This document shows, piece by piece, positions 1-11,300 of a stretch of DNA of 22,752 nucleotides; the first letter of the stretch is position 1; each line of letters opens with the position of its first letter. Made by a program: the position numbers and the translations under genes. Below the pieces are notes generated by a model, which was not told where the DNA came from, did not search any database, and saw only the letters and a program-made list of their open reading frames with translations. Origin of the DNA: Auxenochlorella pyrenoidosa (taxonomy: Eukaryota > Chlorophyta > Trebouxiophyceae > Chlorellales > Chlorellaceae); NCBI GenBank assembly GCA_001430745.1, contig KQ481983.1, forward strand, positions 1,015,184 to 1,037,935, written 5' to 3'.

Positions 1-16
1 GGGGGGGGGGGGGGGG
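1..16. repeat. poly-G tract at left edge
   Basis: The window opens with 16 consecutive G. On the minus strand it is a poly-C tract downstream of the last SMC6 exon I can place. It may mark an assembly break or simply a long homopolymer inside an intron; its true length cannot be judged. Confidence 0.9.
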
Positions 17-221
17 CGCAGCGGGCAGGATGACAGGGCAGGGTGGGCGCTCAGCGCGAGTGCCAGTGATCCCTCGGAGTGCCAGGAATGCCTCGGTGCT
101 GCAGCCAGGCCGGCAGGGTCATGCGCTGCTGAACATCCAGTCTGCACATTGACAGGGCACAGCGCTGGCTTTGCCCCAGCTTGCAAAAACCAGGCAAGGC
201 AGCGGGCATGCACCCTCCCAC

Positions 222-3200
222 CTGCAGCTGCTGCTTCGCGGCATCCAGGTCCCGCTTCGCATCCAGCGCCGCCTGGTGCTTCTGCTGCACCTCCTGCTGC
301 AGCTGCGCAAGCGCGGCCTGCGCAGGGGGAACGCGGTAGGGGCGGTGCTGTGCTCACCTCCAGCACCGGCATTCGCTGAGCGCTGGTTGCAAGTTTGCTG
401 CAACGCCCCTCGACCAGCACGGCAGTTGGGATGCGCCTCCACGCGTGCTGCCGATCCTCCCACCTGTGCCTGCTCCAGCTCCGCGCGGCACTCGACCACC
501 TGCTGGCTGGTGTCCTGCACCAGCCGCGGCCGCAGGCCACGCGGCGGCGGCAGCGCCGTCTCCGTCGCCTTGCGCCGATACGCGCTGGAGCCGTCCTCGG
601 CGATGGCGGTGGAGATGCTGTAGCGGTTCCTGCAGGAACGCAGCAGGGAAAGACACAAAGGGGGGCCGAGCGGGCAGGCAGGTGAGGTGAGGGTGCACGC
701 AAGATCAGCTTGCAGCGGGGGCCAGGCAGTGGCAGGCATGCACGCAGCGCCGTCCGGGCCAGATGCATGCAAGCGCGGGCATGCCCACCAGAAAGAGGCG
801 TTCCGAGCCAGTGCCAGGGCCTCTGCCTGCGTCTCCGTCAGGATCTGCAGCAGCCTCAGGGAGCGTTGGCAGATGCCGCACTGTAAGCAGCCTGAGCTTT
901 CGCCAGCCTCAGGGAACATTGGCAGATGCCGCACTGTAAGCAGCCTGAGCTTTTGCCGCCCCGCAGGCGCGATGCGTGAGTTGGCATGCCATGAAGCCAC
1001 CCCTGCTGTGGACGGCGCGCGCACAAACCGCAGCGCCGCGGCAGTCCTGCGCGCCCACAGCACGAGCACGGTGCTTGGCGCCACCCCCTCCCTTGCCTTG
1101 CGCTCGATGGCTTGGTGGTCGATGAGCGCGTTCTTCAGCACGTGGGAGTGGGGCCCCTCGGCAAAGCGCAGCACGCCCAGCACCGTGAGCTTGTCTGGCG
1201 GCGGCAGCCGCGCAGGCGGGATGGTGTGCAGCGGGATGTCGAAAGACATGACCACGGCCGTCAGGTTGAAGGGCTGCGACAGCCGACGGCACAGCGCCTG
1301 CACAGGCCAGACGTGGCACAGGCACACACACGTGGCGACGGCAGGAGCGGGCAGCAGGTAGGCTGATGGCCTTGCACCCTTGTGTAGAGCAGCGCTGGCT
1401 GGAAGTGGCGGTGCGTCCAGCGCCAGACCTGCCCGCAACCCGGCGCCACCGCACCTGGAGCACCGCTCGGTCATCCCCGTTGTGCACAATCCAGCCGTTG
1501 AGCAGCCGGCCAATTGCCACGTCCACCGCCGCCGCCCAGCGACCATCTGTCAGGCTCAGCGAGCTGCCGATGTGCAGGGGCGGCCGCGAGAAGCGGCCCT
1601 GCGCCACTGCCTGCTGCACCACTGTGTGCAGCTCCACGGCGGCCTGCCCCCCAAACTTGGCCAGCGGCGCGGCTGCACAGGGGGCGGCACGAGGGGCGGC
1701 ACAGGTGGTGGACGGCAGGGGCAGCACGAGAAGGTGCACCAGTGGCATGGGGGGTACGTGGATCATGCAGGACCCAGGCACAGCCCAACTCCTGGCCGCC
1801 TGCCTGCTTCCTGCCTGCCTGCCCAGGTTGCGTTCCCGGCCTCACCCTGGGCGGCCTCCAGGCGGCGCAGGTCGGCCTGCAGCGCTGCCACCTGCTGCTG
1901 CCCCTTGGACAGCGCCTGGCTGGCAGCTTGGTCATCGTTTTGTGCCTGCTCCAATACTGCCTCGCGCTCCTCCAGGTACTGCAGGCGCAGGGCGGTCGAG
2001 GGAGGCGGGGTGGGGGCCAGGCAGCGCCAGCGCCAGCAGCAGCTCCCACCGCATCTTCATGGGCAACGTGGGCCGTGTGCACAGAGTGCAGCAGGTGGCA
2101 GCCCTGTCGTCCAGGCGCGCGCACCTGCCGCGCGTTGCTGGCCGCCACAGTAGCGCGCTCGCATTGGTCGCGGCAGGCTGCCACGCGCTGCTTGTAGGCG
2201 TCAACCTGCAGAGCAGCAGAGGTTGTCGCAGTTAGGGCGTCAGCAAGGCCGGCAGTTTGCTTGCGTGGCAGCATGAGGTCGGAGCACGCCGGCTGCAACT
2301 GCATGCTTGTTGCGCCTGCTGCTCTTGCCCGGGGCCGCAGTGGCCAGAGCAGCCCGCGCAGCCGCCGCAGCGCAGCGGAAACAGAGCACACCAACCTGCT
2401 GCTGCGTGCTCTGCGCAAACTCCGCAGCGACGTCGGCGTCCGCTGCCGCCAGCTCCCGCGCCTGTGCCGCCAGCTCCTCGACCTCCCCCTGCTGCTCCTC
2501 CAACTGGCGCTGCAGCTGGGCCACCTCCCTCTTCTTGGCCTTGATGCCGACTTTCAGCGAGTGCTCCTCGTCCTGGCGCCCATCCATGTCAGCTTTCGCC
2601 TGGACGTGCAAGGCGGTGGGTGAGCACAGGGTGGACACGGGGTGGGTTGAGGGAGGGGCAGACAGCACGAACTCCCACTGTTGGGCACAGCAGCACGCTG
2701 CCAGAAGGCCCGAAGAATGATTGGTCAGCAGTTTGGTGCACGGCAGGCCGACCAAGCTCGGCTGCAGGCCTGCTTCTGGAAAACAGGCCACGTGACATGC
2801 CATCACGCAATGCCACCGACACAGCGGAGCTGTCTGCTGGCCTCACCTGCGCCAGCACCCGCCTCTGCTCTTCCAGCTGTTCATCCAGCACAGCTATCTG
2901 CTGAGCGTAGCTGTTGATGCGGGCCTGGCGGGAGGTGGCTTCCGCGGGGGCGGTGTTCTCCAGCACGTCGCGCAGCGACTGCAGGGTTGGCGCAAGGAGC
3001 AAGCACAGCAGGTGCGACATTGGCAACACCGCTGCTGCGCGCAGGGTAGGCTACCACCTAGGGAGGGACAGGGCTGCGCTCTGCGCTCAGCAGCAGGCCG
3101 CTCAAGAGCGCACAGCCTGGCTGCCGTTGAACCCACCGCAATGTAGCGCTCAGCAGTGTACACAGCGCCCCACGTCAGGCACTTCTCGAGATCTGCATGA

Positions 3201-6200
3201 TGCCGCTGCCATGCTGCGCATTCTGTGCACAGGGTGGGGGTGGGGTTGGGAGGGAGGGGAGCACAAGCAGACAGGAGTGGTGAGTGAAGGCTGTGCCATC
3301 CCTTCTGGTCCAGTCCTGCCCGGGTTTGCACCTAAGAAAGAGCTGTGCGCATTGCTTGCAGAGCACATGTGCCGCCACAACATGCCCAGCCAGGTGCGCC
3401 CCTCTCCCTGTCTCTGCTACACCTTGCACGCCTGGCCCTCTCCCCTCTGACACCTGCACCCACTGCCGCTACATCCCAGCACTCCCGTGCGTGCATCAAC
3501 TAGCTCTGAGCCCTCTCTTGCATGCGCCACACCCACCCTTCATCTGCTCTAGCTTGGACGCCAGTGCAGCCTCCTCCTCTGCCAGCCGCTTCACGTCTGC
3601 CTCCAGTTGCGCGGCCAGCGTGTCGACGCCCTCGATGTTGCCGTCCGCTTTCCGCAGGTGGTCCACAATCCTGGCGCAGTGCAGCGGGGACCGTGGATGC
3701 ATCAAATGGCGGTGGCACCAGCACTGACTATGCAGGCGAGCAAGGTCTGCACAACCACTACTGGCCCCTCCAGCAGCCGCGCAGAGGGGGGCCAAGCGGT
3801 GCGCATGGGTGGGTGCAGACGCGCGGCCAGGCGCTTGACAAGCGGCAGCATGGGGCGGGCTGGCGGGCGCTCACTTCTGAAACTCGGTGGCCTGCATGAA
3901 GCAGCCGAACTTGTCTGCCTCGCTCTGCAGGTTGGCAAACGCCTTGGCCATCTCCTGCAGGTAGGTGGGACAGGTCGCAGCGGGGCGCTGGGGTGGGTGG
4001 GTGGGTGGAGCCGGAGCAAGGCAGGACAGGCACGTGTGGGCACAGCAGGGTGCCAGGCCGGACGGGCATCTGTGGGAAGAGAACGTGGCGCATGCGAGTG
4101 TGGGCGAGTCGGGACACACTATGGCGGGCAGAGCATCGATGCAGATCGCATGTGCGGCTTGGTGCCATGTGTGCCGCCAATTCGGCGGGCCCGCCAAACC
4201 GTGGGCCTGGTCACATGTGCTGTGTGCCACCGACAAGCAGCGACAAGGCAGGGTGCCAGACGCAGCCAACAGGAGGCCGGCGAACGAGAGGCGCACCTGC
4301 GTGAGGACGATGGCAGGGTTGCTGCAGTCGATGCCCAGCTCCTCCACCAGCTCCTGCACCGCCGCAGCGCTGCGCAGTACCTGCGCCGGTACCGGGGGCC
4401 AGGAGAGGGGCGCGGGGCGGGTCGCACAACGTAACTGTAACGGACGAGGCGGCAGGCATGGGCAGGGCCACCCAGCCGTCCCCGCCGCAAAGGCCAGCCG
4501 CCAACCCTGGACAGCAGCGAGTTTTCTGTGCGCCCACCGGGCGCCCCTTGCAGTCCTGGATCTCGTATGAGCCGCCAGAGGGCAGGTTGATCTTCCTCAC
4601 AACGGTGAGCTCGGGCCCCAGCTCGTCGCGGCGGTAGGCCTCTGGGCCTGTGTTCCACTGCGCAGCGGCAGGAAGAGCGCGCCACAGCGTGGCGAGTCTG
4701 AGCGCTCTAGCAGAGTAGATGGCGGCACAGATGAGGGCGTGCCATGATGGGCCGAGGCATGCAGACGCCACCAGCAGGGCCGGCAGAGGCAGCAGCTGAA
4801 GCCCAAACAGCGCCGGCAGGCTGGCGAGCAACCCCCTCCCACAGCTGGGGACCATGCCGTGCGCTCCCGGCAGCTCACCAGCGTGACTTTGACTGCAGCC
4901 TGCGTGCACCCTGTCCGCACAAACTTGGCCATCGCATGGGACCTGCATGGAACGGCGCTTGCATGCGAACTGACTTGACTGCAGCTCTTGAGAACAATTC
5001 GAGAACAATGTCGGTCGACAGGGCGGCGGCAGTTGGCCGAGCATGCAGCCCTGTTGCAACCAGGATTCCAGGATCGAAAACGGCCTAGCTGCACAGCATT
5101 CAAACGTGGTGCGCACGCGCCATCAAGAGCCTTTGCTGCTCACCTGCCGGTGGCAGACGCCCGCGCGCCCAGGCAGCACTGCAGCGCCACAAGCAGCGTT
5201 GACTTCCCGCTGCCGTTCTTCCCCACTATCAGGTTCACGTTTGGGCCCAGCTCCAGCACAAGGTGCTCGTGGCACTGCAGATGGTTTGGAAAGGTCAAAA
5301 AGTGCAGTTCAGCGCTGCTTGCAGGAGAGTCTGGCGCAGCAGCGGGAGCAGTTTGCAAGCCGGCCAGCCCCATTCGTGCGACCTCGCACTGAGCTGTTTG
5401 GCACCGGTCTGGCGGGGGCATTCACGACCACGACTCGCCATGACGTTGAAAACCTCGATGCTCTTCAGTGCGCCTGCGCCGGGCGCCCCCGCCGGGTCTG
5501 GCACGCCAGAGAAGTCGGCGCGCTGCCGCGCCGCCCGGCCGCGCTGCCGCTGCGTCGGCTGTGCCGCTTCAAAGGCTTCCTGCAAGCCGCCAGCACCAGC
5601 CGGGCCAGCCTGCGAGCCGCCCTGTTGCGTGAGGATGGCTGCACCGCGGCCGCCGCCTGCCTGGCCCTGACTGGGCGTTGGCTGCAGGGTGCCTGCCAGC
5701 AAGCCCGCCTGCTGCTGGCCACCGCGCGGTGGCTGGGCCCCACCCTGCTGCAGCCGCAGCAGCATGCCAGCGACGCCTGCCGTGTCTGCCGGCCCGCTGC
5801 ACAGGGAGCTGCTGCCTGCAGGCTCCCCTTGGTGGTGCCGCTCCTGCCTCGAGCGGTTCCTTGCCGGCGGTCTGCTCCCGCCCTCCAAGCCCTCATCATC
5901 GCGCACCCCGCGCTTGCGAGCGCCGCTGCCCTCGCCGCCAGGACCAGCCTTGGCTCGCTTGGCCGGCCGGCCTGGCAAGGCAGGTTGGCCCCCCGCCTTT
6001 GCCTGCTTGCGCTTGCCGCTGCTTGGGGCCGGCGGCGAGGCGCTGGAGGGGCGGCCGACCTTGCTTGGCGTGGCGACCCGCGGCGCCTGCCTGCTGCGCG
6101 CCGCGCCGCCAGGTGGCGCAAAGTGCGGGTAGTAGGGGCGTGCGCTGTCGGGCAGGTCCAGCACCTCTGCAGGGGTGGTGGCAGGGTGCGACCAGCTGGA

Positions 6201-7047
6201 TGGCACAGGTCCCGCGCAATCGCAGCGGCCTGCCTCGGCACGCATGTCGCGCTGCAAACAGTGTCACTGATGGCTTGCCGCAGCCAGAGCACACCATAGC
6301 CGCTGCCTCTTCGGCCTGCTTCACGACGAAACTCCCTGCAACAACCCACCTCCATCCTCATGGTTGAAGATCAGGTCCCACGGCTGATGCTCTGTCTCCT
6401 CCTCCTCATACCCTTTCTGCGGCGGGTAGCTGCAGGGGTGGCAGGCAATACAGCCGGCAGTTGTGCCCCCGCCCGCAGCGTCTTGCAGTCGACTTGCTGC
6501 GCTCCTGCCTGCCACCGACTCAAACAAGCTTCCGTGGGCGCCATGGGAGCAAACCAGGCACAACCCCTGCCCCCAAACAACACCAAGTTGGCCTGCGGGC
6601 TCACCGCAGCAGAACGTACAGCACGCCCGGCTCCGGGATGTCATCGGGCCGCTCAGGGTCCGCTTCCAAGTCGTTGTCCACGCTCAGGACATCCGCCTCA
6701 TACCACTCGTTGTATCCATGCCAGTAGCTGCAGATAGACGGCACAGAGCGGCAAGGGTGGGCTGCGCGCGAATGCAACATGCGGCGGGGCGGCTTGGTGG
6801 GGGGCCACGGCCCGGCAGTGATGCACAAGCATGCTGCTGGAGGGAGACAGTCCCTACTGACTCGACAAGGAACTCTTCCAAAGCAACGCTGCAATGACAA
6901 GCCGTGGAGTGAGCCCAGTGTTGCACTGCACTGCAAGGCGGCGCTGGCCACCGCTGCCGCCGCTCACCGAGCGACGCGTGCACCCACGACCAGCTGGCGC
7001 GCGAGCTCCACAGATTGCGGCTGCGGTATGCGAAACGGCGACGCCAT
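222..7047 (-). CDS. SMC6: SMC6-type structural maintenance of chromosomes protein (3' end missing)
   Basis: DNA-repair ATPase expected to pair with SMC5 in the nuclear SMC5/6 complex. Exons (phase-consistent): 7047-6968, 6727-6605, 6429-6350, 6166-5439, 5274-5144, 4942-4879, 4657-4538, 4380-4297, 3954-3875, 3670-3537, 3222-3137, 2978-2847, 2599-2396, 2205-2125, 1978-1846, 1672-1455, 1297-1097, 844-789, 629-464, 317-222; 999 codons visible. Residues about 15-95 look Tudor/Agenet-like, 145-185 are Lys/Arg-rich (possible NLS), and 325-362 hold EVFNVMCHEHL and Walker A GKNGSGKS (355-362). NPAIVLTQ joined to EMAKAF is the SMC6-style Q-loop region. A coiled coil follows, then the hinge (about 750-900, WAAAVDVAIGRLLNGWIV) and the start of the returning coil. 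The C-terminal signature and Walker B lie outside the window; no exon could be placed in 1-221. SMC6 is preferred over SMC5 because of the MCH and VLTQ-EM contexts. Head and hinge are firm; single splice sites are inferred. Confidence 0.9.
845..1096 (-). other. Inferred GC-AG intron (SMC6 intron 17)
   Basis: The hinge exon ends IERK at 1097 and is followed by GCAAGG, not GT. The next exon opens after CTGCAG at 844 with ILTETQAEAL. Joined in phase 0, the spacing matches the SMC6 family after the hinge. No nearby GT donor preserves phase and length as well. The 3' end of this intron carries a 53-nt tandem duplication. Confidence 0.65.
851..956. repeat. Tandem duplication, two 53-nt units
   Basis: Units at 851-903 and 904-956 both begin cagcctcaggga and end in gagcttt(c/t)gc, with about 3 mismatches in 53. 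They sit inside SMC6 intron 17 directly next to its 3' splice site, so on the coding strand both copies precede the acceptor. Confidence 0.9.
3990..4008. repeat. (GGGT)n microsatellite in SMC6 intron 8
   Basis: Four GGGT-type units. On the transcribed (minus) strand this is a (CCCA)n pyrimidine-rich tract a few tens of bases upstream of the acceptor of exon 9, at 3955. Confidence 0.8.
5275..5438 (-). other. Inferred GC-AG intron (SMC6 intron 4)
   Basis: The exon ends EVFNVM at 5439 and is followed by GCGAGT. The next exon starts after CTGCAG at 5274 with CHEHLVLELG. Joining gives VFNVMCHEHL, which reproduces the family NFMCH motif just before Walker A. Using the nearby GT (GTCATG) would delete two residues of that motif. 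Confidence 0.7.
6350..7047 (-). other. Tudor/Agenet-like N-terminal module of the SMC6 gene
   Basis: Exons 7047-6968, 6727-6605 and 6429-6350 encode roughly 94 residues: VVGARVARYWHGYNEWYEAD, then SVDND, an acidic stretch, GVLYVLLRYP and PWDLIFNHEDG. The pattern of a V-G-A-R-V strand, an aromatic EWYEA strand and a later V-Y-V-L-L strand resembles small barrel readers of the Tudor/Agenet/chromo-barrel kind. The assignment rests on motif shape only. All splice junctions keep phase, and exon 3 reads straight into the 728-nt exon that leads to the SMC6 head. The alternative is a short separate gene wrongly joined to SMC6. Confidence 0.5.
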
Positions 7048-8329
7048 CCCTCTGCAGCAGCTAGAAGACCATTGTCCTCCTGGGGGTGTTGCGACCGCTA
7101 TCGCACGTTCACGGAGCTGAGGCCTCTCCCAGTGGGTTTCTTTTTCACGGGCGATAACGGAAAGCCGGGGGCCGTGAGGATTGGGCGCTAACTTCTTGCG
7201 CGGAGCGGAGCGGTTGAGCCTTGGGTTAATTTGCAAACATGAGAAGCATAGCAAACGGATCTGGCGCTGGAAAGCATGGCGCCTAGCCGGCCGTGCTGTG
7301 CTTGGTGCGCCGGCGCCGCAGCGGTGGCGCGGCATTGTGCATTGCATTGCAGGCCAAGGTATGTGCGCACATTGAGCACAGCACTGTGTCTCGTAAAGGC
7401 ACCAGAAGCTCTTGATATGGTGCTGCCCATGCAGTTCTGAATGTGGCATGGTGTCGCACCCTGCACTCACTGAAGGCGCAGCGCAGAGTATCTGTGCAAC
7501 GCATGCAGCAGCAGGCCTGCCACACACGTCACAAAGTATTTTACCAGCAGGTTAATCTGCCGGCATGTTTAACCCTGTATAGGGTCTAGGTCACCCATGG
7601 CCAGGTTAACGTTGAACTGAAGTGTACTCAACTGGCTGCTCGCCCTGCCCCATGTAGACCTGCACTCATCCTGCAGCCTGAGGCCTGCCGCCCATCCACT
7701 CTGTGCACTGACAAAGAAGATGTTGTGTACATTCGTTGAAGTACAAGAAACTTGAGCGCCCAACCAGGTGCAGGGCGGTGAAGTGCAGCTGCAACAGACG
7801 GCGTTGCTTTGCACACCGCGCCTTGAGTTCAGGCCTGCGTTTGCGGCTGTCGGTCTGACCCGCTGCGTGGTCACAAGCATGGCTGCTGTATGCCATGAGC
7901 CTGTGCTGGCAAGCTGCTAGCCTGCCACAGTTTCCGTGGCCGCCGTCGGCAAAGGTGGTGTTGACGCTGGTGCAGCATGCGGGGGTGGCAGCGGCAGCAC
8001 TGCACAACGGCTTAGCTCACCAGAGCATCGGCCTGCTGAACTGTAACCTGCCTTAAACCAGCCATCGGTTGACCTGCTGCTCACCCTGCCCGAGCGTCTA
8101 GTCAACCTGAACATTGAGGTTCAGGTCGGTATGCTCCGCTGCGCTGCCGCCGCTGCGGCTGCCGACGATCAAGCGAGGTTCTGCAGTTTCCCGCATTGCG
8201 ATCAAGTGAGGTAGGCTGTCAGTGCTGTGACAGCCCGGGGTGAGGTCCCAGCAGCGGTCCACGGAAGTCTAGCGATCGCAGCAAACGGGTTGAGAAGCAG
8301 CACACGCTGGCGCTACCAAAGCTGGTAAC
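7048..8329. other. Divergent intergenic region between SMC6 and kinase genes
   Basis: About 1.28 kb between two divergent start codons, visibly less GC-rich than the genes. It must hold both promoters, but I see no clear TATA box. No ORF here resembles a known protein. Two diverged segments share a gctgctc(a/g)ccctgccc core (about 7632-7652 and 8073-8093). A short perfect hairpin with 8-nt arms lies at 8105-8126. Confidence 0.6.
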
Positions 8330-11300
8330 ATGGCCTCCACTAGCGATGGGGAACGCGGGGGAGGGCGCTACGAGCTGCGGGAGCTACTTGGCAAGGGCTC
8401 CTTTGGCACTGTGCACCGTGGGTGAGCTGCAGCGGGCAAGACCTGGTCCTGAAGCGCAGCCGCTTCGATCAACGCACTGCAAAGCCTTCAGCGCCAAGGC
8501 CACTCGCTCGCCGCCGGCGCCTGCTCCTCTGCGGCACCCGTACCTACTGCCGCCTGCCGGTCTGGCTGCAGGTACGACAATGTGGCACAGCGCGACGTGG
8601 CAATCAAGCTGATAGACCTGGAGGACATGTGAGCGGGCTCAGCTGCTATTGCACGCGAATGCGCCCTGGGCCCGGACCTGCTTCATCCCGCTCCCAACCG
8701 CTGCCGCTGCAAGCGCTCCGCCCGGTCCGGTGTCCCCATGCCCTGCCTTGCTTGCCTGGCTGCGCGCCCATGCAGCGAGGAGGACATTGGGGAGATCCAG
8801 CGGGAGATTGCGATGCTGAAGCAGTGCCAGTCGCCCAACATCACGCAATACTTTGGCTCGCAGGCAGGCTGCTGTTGTGCTGGCATCTGTCAGCCGAGCA
8901 TGGTCGGTTGGGCCGGCAAGGCGGCGCACTCACTGAGCAGAGGAGGCCCTGCTGGGCTGCTAGTCGGCACGCTGCTTTGCGCAGCCTTTAAAGCCGCGGG
9001 CTTGCCCAGCACCCACGTCGCCCCTGCTCGCCTGCTCTTGCAGGCTGTGCCCGGCACCAGCCAGCTGATGATTGTGATGGAGCTCATGGCAGCCTCTGCA
9101 GCCGACCTGGTGAGCTCGGGCTTGCGTGACTGGCGAATGAGCGCGCTGCCTCATGCATGGCGGTGCCGCCACGCTCCATGGCAGTTGCCCCAGCCTGGCG
9201 TGCCCCCAGGGCCTGCCCGGCCCAACTTGCCTGCCCATGTGCGACGGCCTCTGCCTGTATATTTCCTCAACCCACCTCTACCCAGCTCCACCTCACCTTA
9301 GGTGAGCGAGGAGACGGGCGGAGAGCCACTGCCAGAGCCGTGCATCGCCTACGTCATGCGGGAGGTGCGCCCTGCTCTGCTGCTCACAGTGCCCAGGCCC
9401 GCTGCAGCTGCCCGGCGCTCCTGCGCCTGAGTTCCAGCCTTCGTTGCCGCCGTCGGGCGCAGCCGCTCGGCCCCCCAACCGCTCACGCTGTGCGGTCCCG
9501 CTGTCATGCGCCGTGGCAGGTGCTGCACGCGCTCGCCTACCTGCATGCCGAGCACCGCATCCACCGCGACGTCAAGGTGCGAGGGAGCCAGGGAGGGCTG
9601 GGCTCGTCAACGGCCGCCGCCTCACGCGCTGCCTTTCGGCTTCCGAGCCGCTCATGCTGCGTGGCCGCGCTCCACAACGACTGCCTCACACTTGCCTTTC
9701 GGCCTTCGAGCCGCTCATGCTGCGCGGTCCTCTGCCCATGCGCACGCATACCTCCAGGCGGCCAACATCCTTCTGGGCGAGGACGGCTCGGTCAAGGTGT
9801 CTGACTTTGGCGTCAGCGCGCAGCTCAGGTGCGCCGCGGTGGCGGGTATCTGGGACTCTCTCTGAAGCGTGGGAACCTGTGCACGGTCGTCCCTGGGCTG
9901 CTGGACGTTGAGCCCGCATCTGCACCGATGTGGGAATTTGGCTAGCATACAGGGCGTATGCTCAGCAGCGCTCCCCGTGGCAGCCAGCGCCAGTGTCGTT
10001 GCGGTGCGCGGTGCAGCATCTCCTTTGCTGTGTTGCCAAGCATGTTCACTTGGCAATGCCTCCCGCCCGGCTGCAGCGGCACGGTCGGCTTCAAGCGGCG
10101 CACCTTTGTGGGCAGCCCGCTCTGGATGGTGAGCCTGCGCGGCTCCTGGAAGTTCTCTTTAGGAGCAGGCAGGCTGGCAGGGGCCCTGGCGGCAGCACGC
10201 ATCAAGCTGCAGCAGCTGTACCTCAAACACAAGAGGCTTGCACAAAAAAGGCACACAACTTGCCTTCCGCCTGCTCGCCATTGCCGCAGGCCCCCGAGGT
10301 CATTGAGCAGTCGCCCGACAACGTCGGTTTCCGCAGCGATGGCTCCGGGCGGCCAGCCGACGGCTACGATGAGGCAGCAGACATCTGGTCGCTGGGCATC
10401 ACGGCCATGGAGGTGCGCCCCTTGCTGCAGCGCGCTGGCCGGTGTCGTCTTGCCGCCGTCTGTGTTGCGAATGATGGCAGCGTCTGGTTCAAGCAGAGAG
10501 CCCCTGTGCTATCGTCAGATTCAAGGTTCCAGTGCCGACTGGAAGGTGCCTCTGGCGCCATCCGCTCCACGCAGCTTTCTCACTCGGCTTGGCGCTCTCC
10601 TTTCTGTGGTCTGTTAATATGTGAGAGCGGGGGGCCTCCCCTGAACTCTACACCTCCCCTGGACCCGTCCTCTGCCCCCTGCCTGCGCCTGTTGCAGCTG
10701 GCCAGCGGCGAGCCGCCTCGCGTGAACGTCGCATCCTTCCGCCTGCTCTTCATGATTGTGCGGGACGACCCGCCCCAGCTGGAGGGCAGCCAGTGGTCCA
10801 CAGACTTCAAGGACTTTGTCTGGCAGTGCCTGCGCAAGGTGGGGCGCGGTTGGCACGTCAAGCGCCGACGCATGTGCCGCGCAGCGCAGGGCCCGAGTGC
10901 TTGCAGGGCGTGGCATGTGCTGCCGCCTCTGCGTGCCAGGTGCTGCTGCTGCAGTGCGTGCAAGCCTGCTCGCCTGTGTGCCTGCCTGCCCTCCCTAGCG
11001 GGACCTCGCGGTGTGCTCCTCTGCTCCAGCCCTGCCTTATCCATTGCATCCAGCACCAGCCATAGCGTACTGAGTCTCATTTTCACCGAGTCCTGTCTTC
11101 TGCCCCCTTCTGCCCCCCCGCCTGCCTGTGGGCAGGACCCCAAGGCCCGCCCCTCGGCCCTCGACCTGCTGGAGCACCCCTTTGTGACGGCAGCAGGCAC
11201 AGCGCCCGCTGAGCTGGCGCAGCGCGTGGCGGCCTTCCAGCAGCGCCGCCCCGCGCTGCTGGAGCGGCAGCAGCAGCAGCTCAGCGGCGCCGGCGGGTAC

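Noticed and set aside
119..1546. 475-codon minus-strand open frame as a single uninterrupted protein
   Set aside because: Only separate parts of it match SMC6; splice sites and phase show it is several exons with introns between.
5140..5421. SMC5, RAD50 or RecN instead of SMC6 for the Walker A exon
   Set aside because: The VFNVMCHEHL lead-in, the NPAIVLTQ-EMAKAF junction and the hinge sequence fit SMC6 better; RAD50 would show a zinc-hook CxxC, which is absent.
5043..6299. 418-codon open frame on the plus strand
   Set aside because: It is antisense to SMC6 exons 4 and 5, Ala/Arg-rich with no motif, and typical of GC-driven shadow frames.
8105..8126. Perfect 8-base hairpin with a 6-base loop
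   Set aside because: Too short and isolated to call a terminator, RNA gene or operator in a eukaryotic intergenic region.
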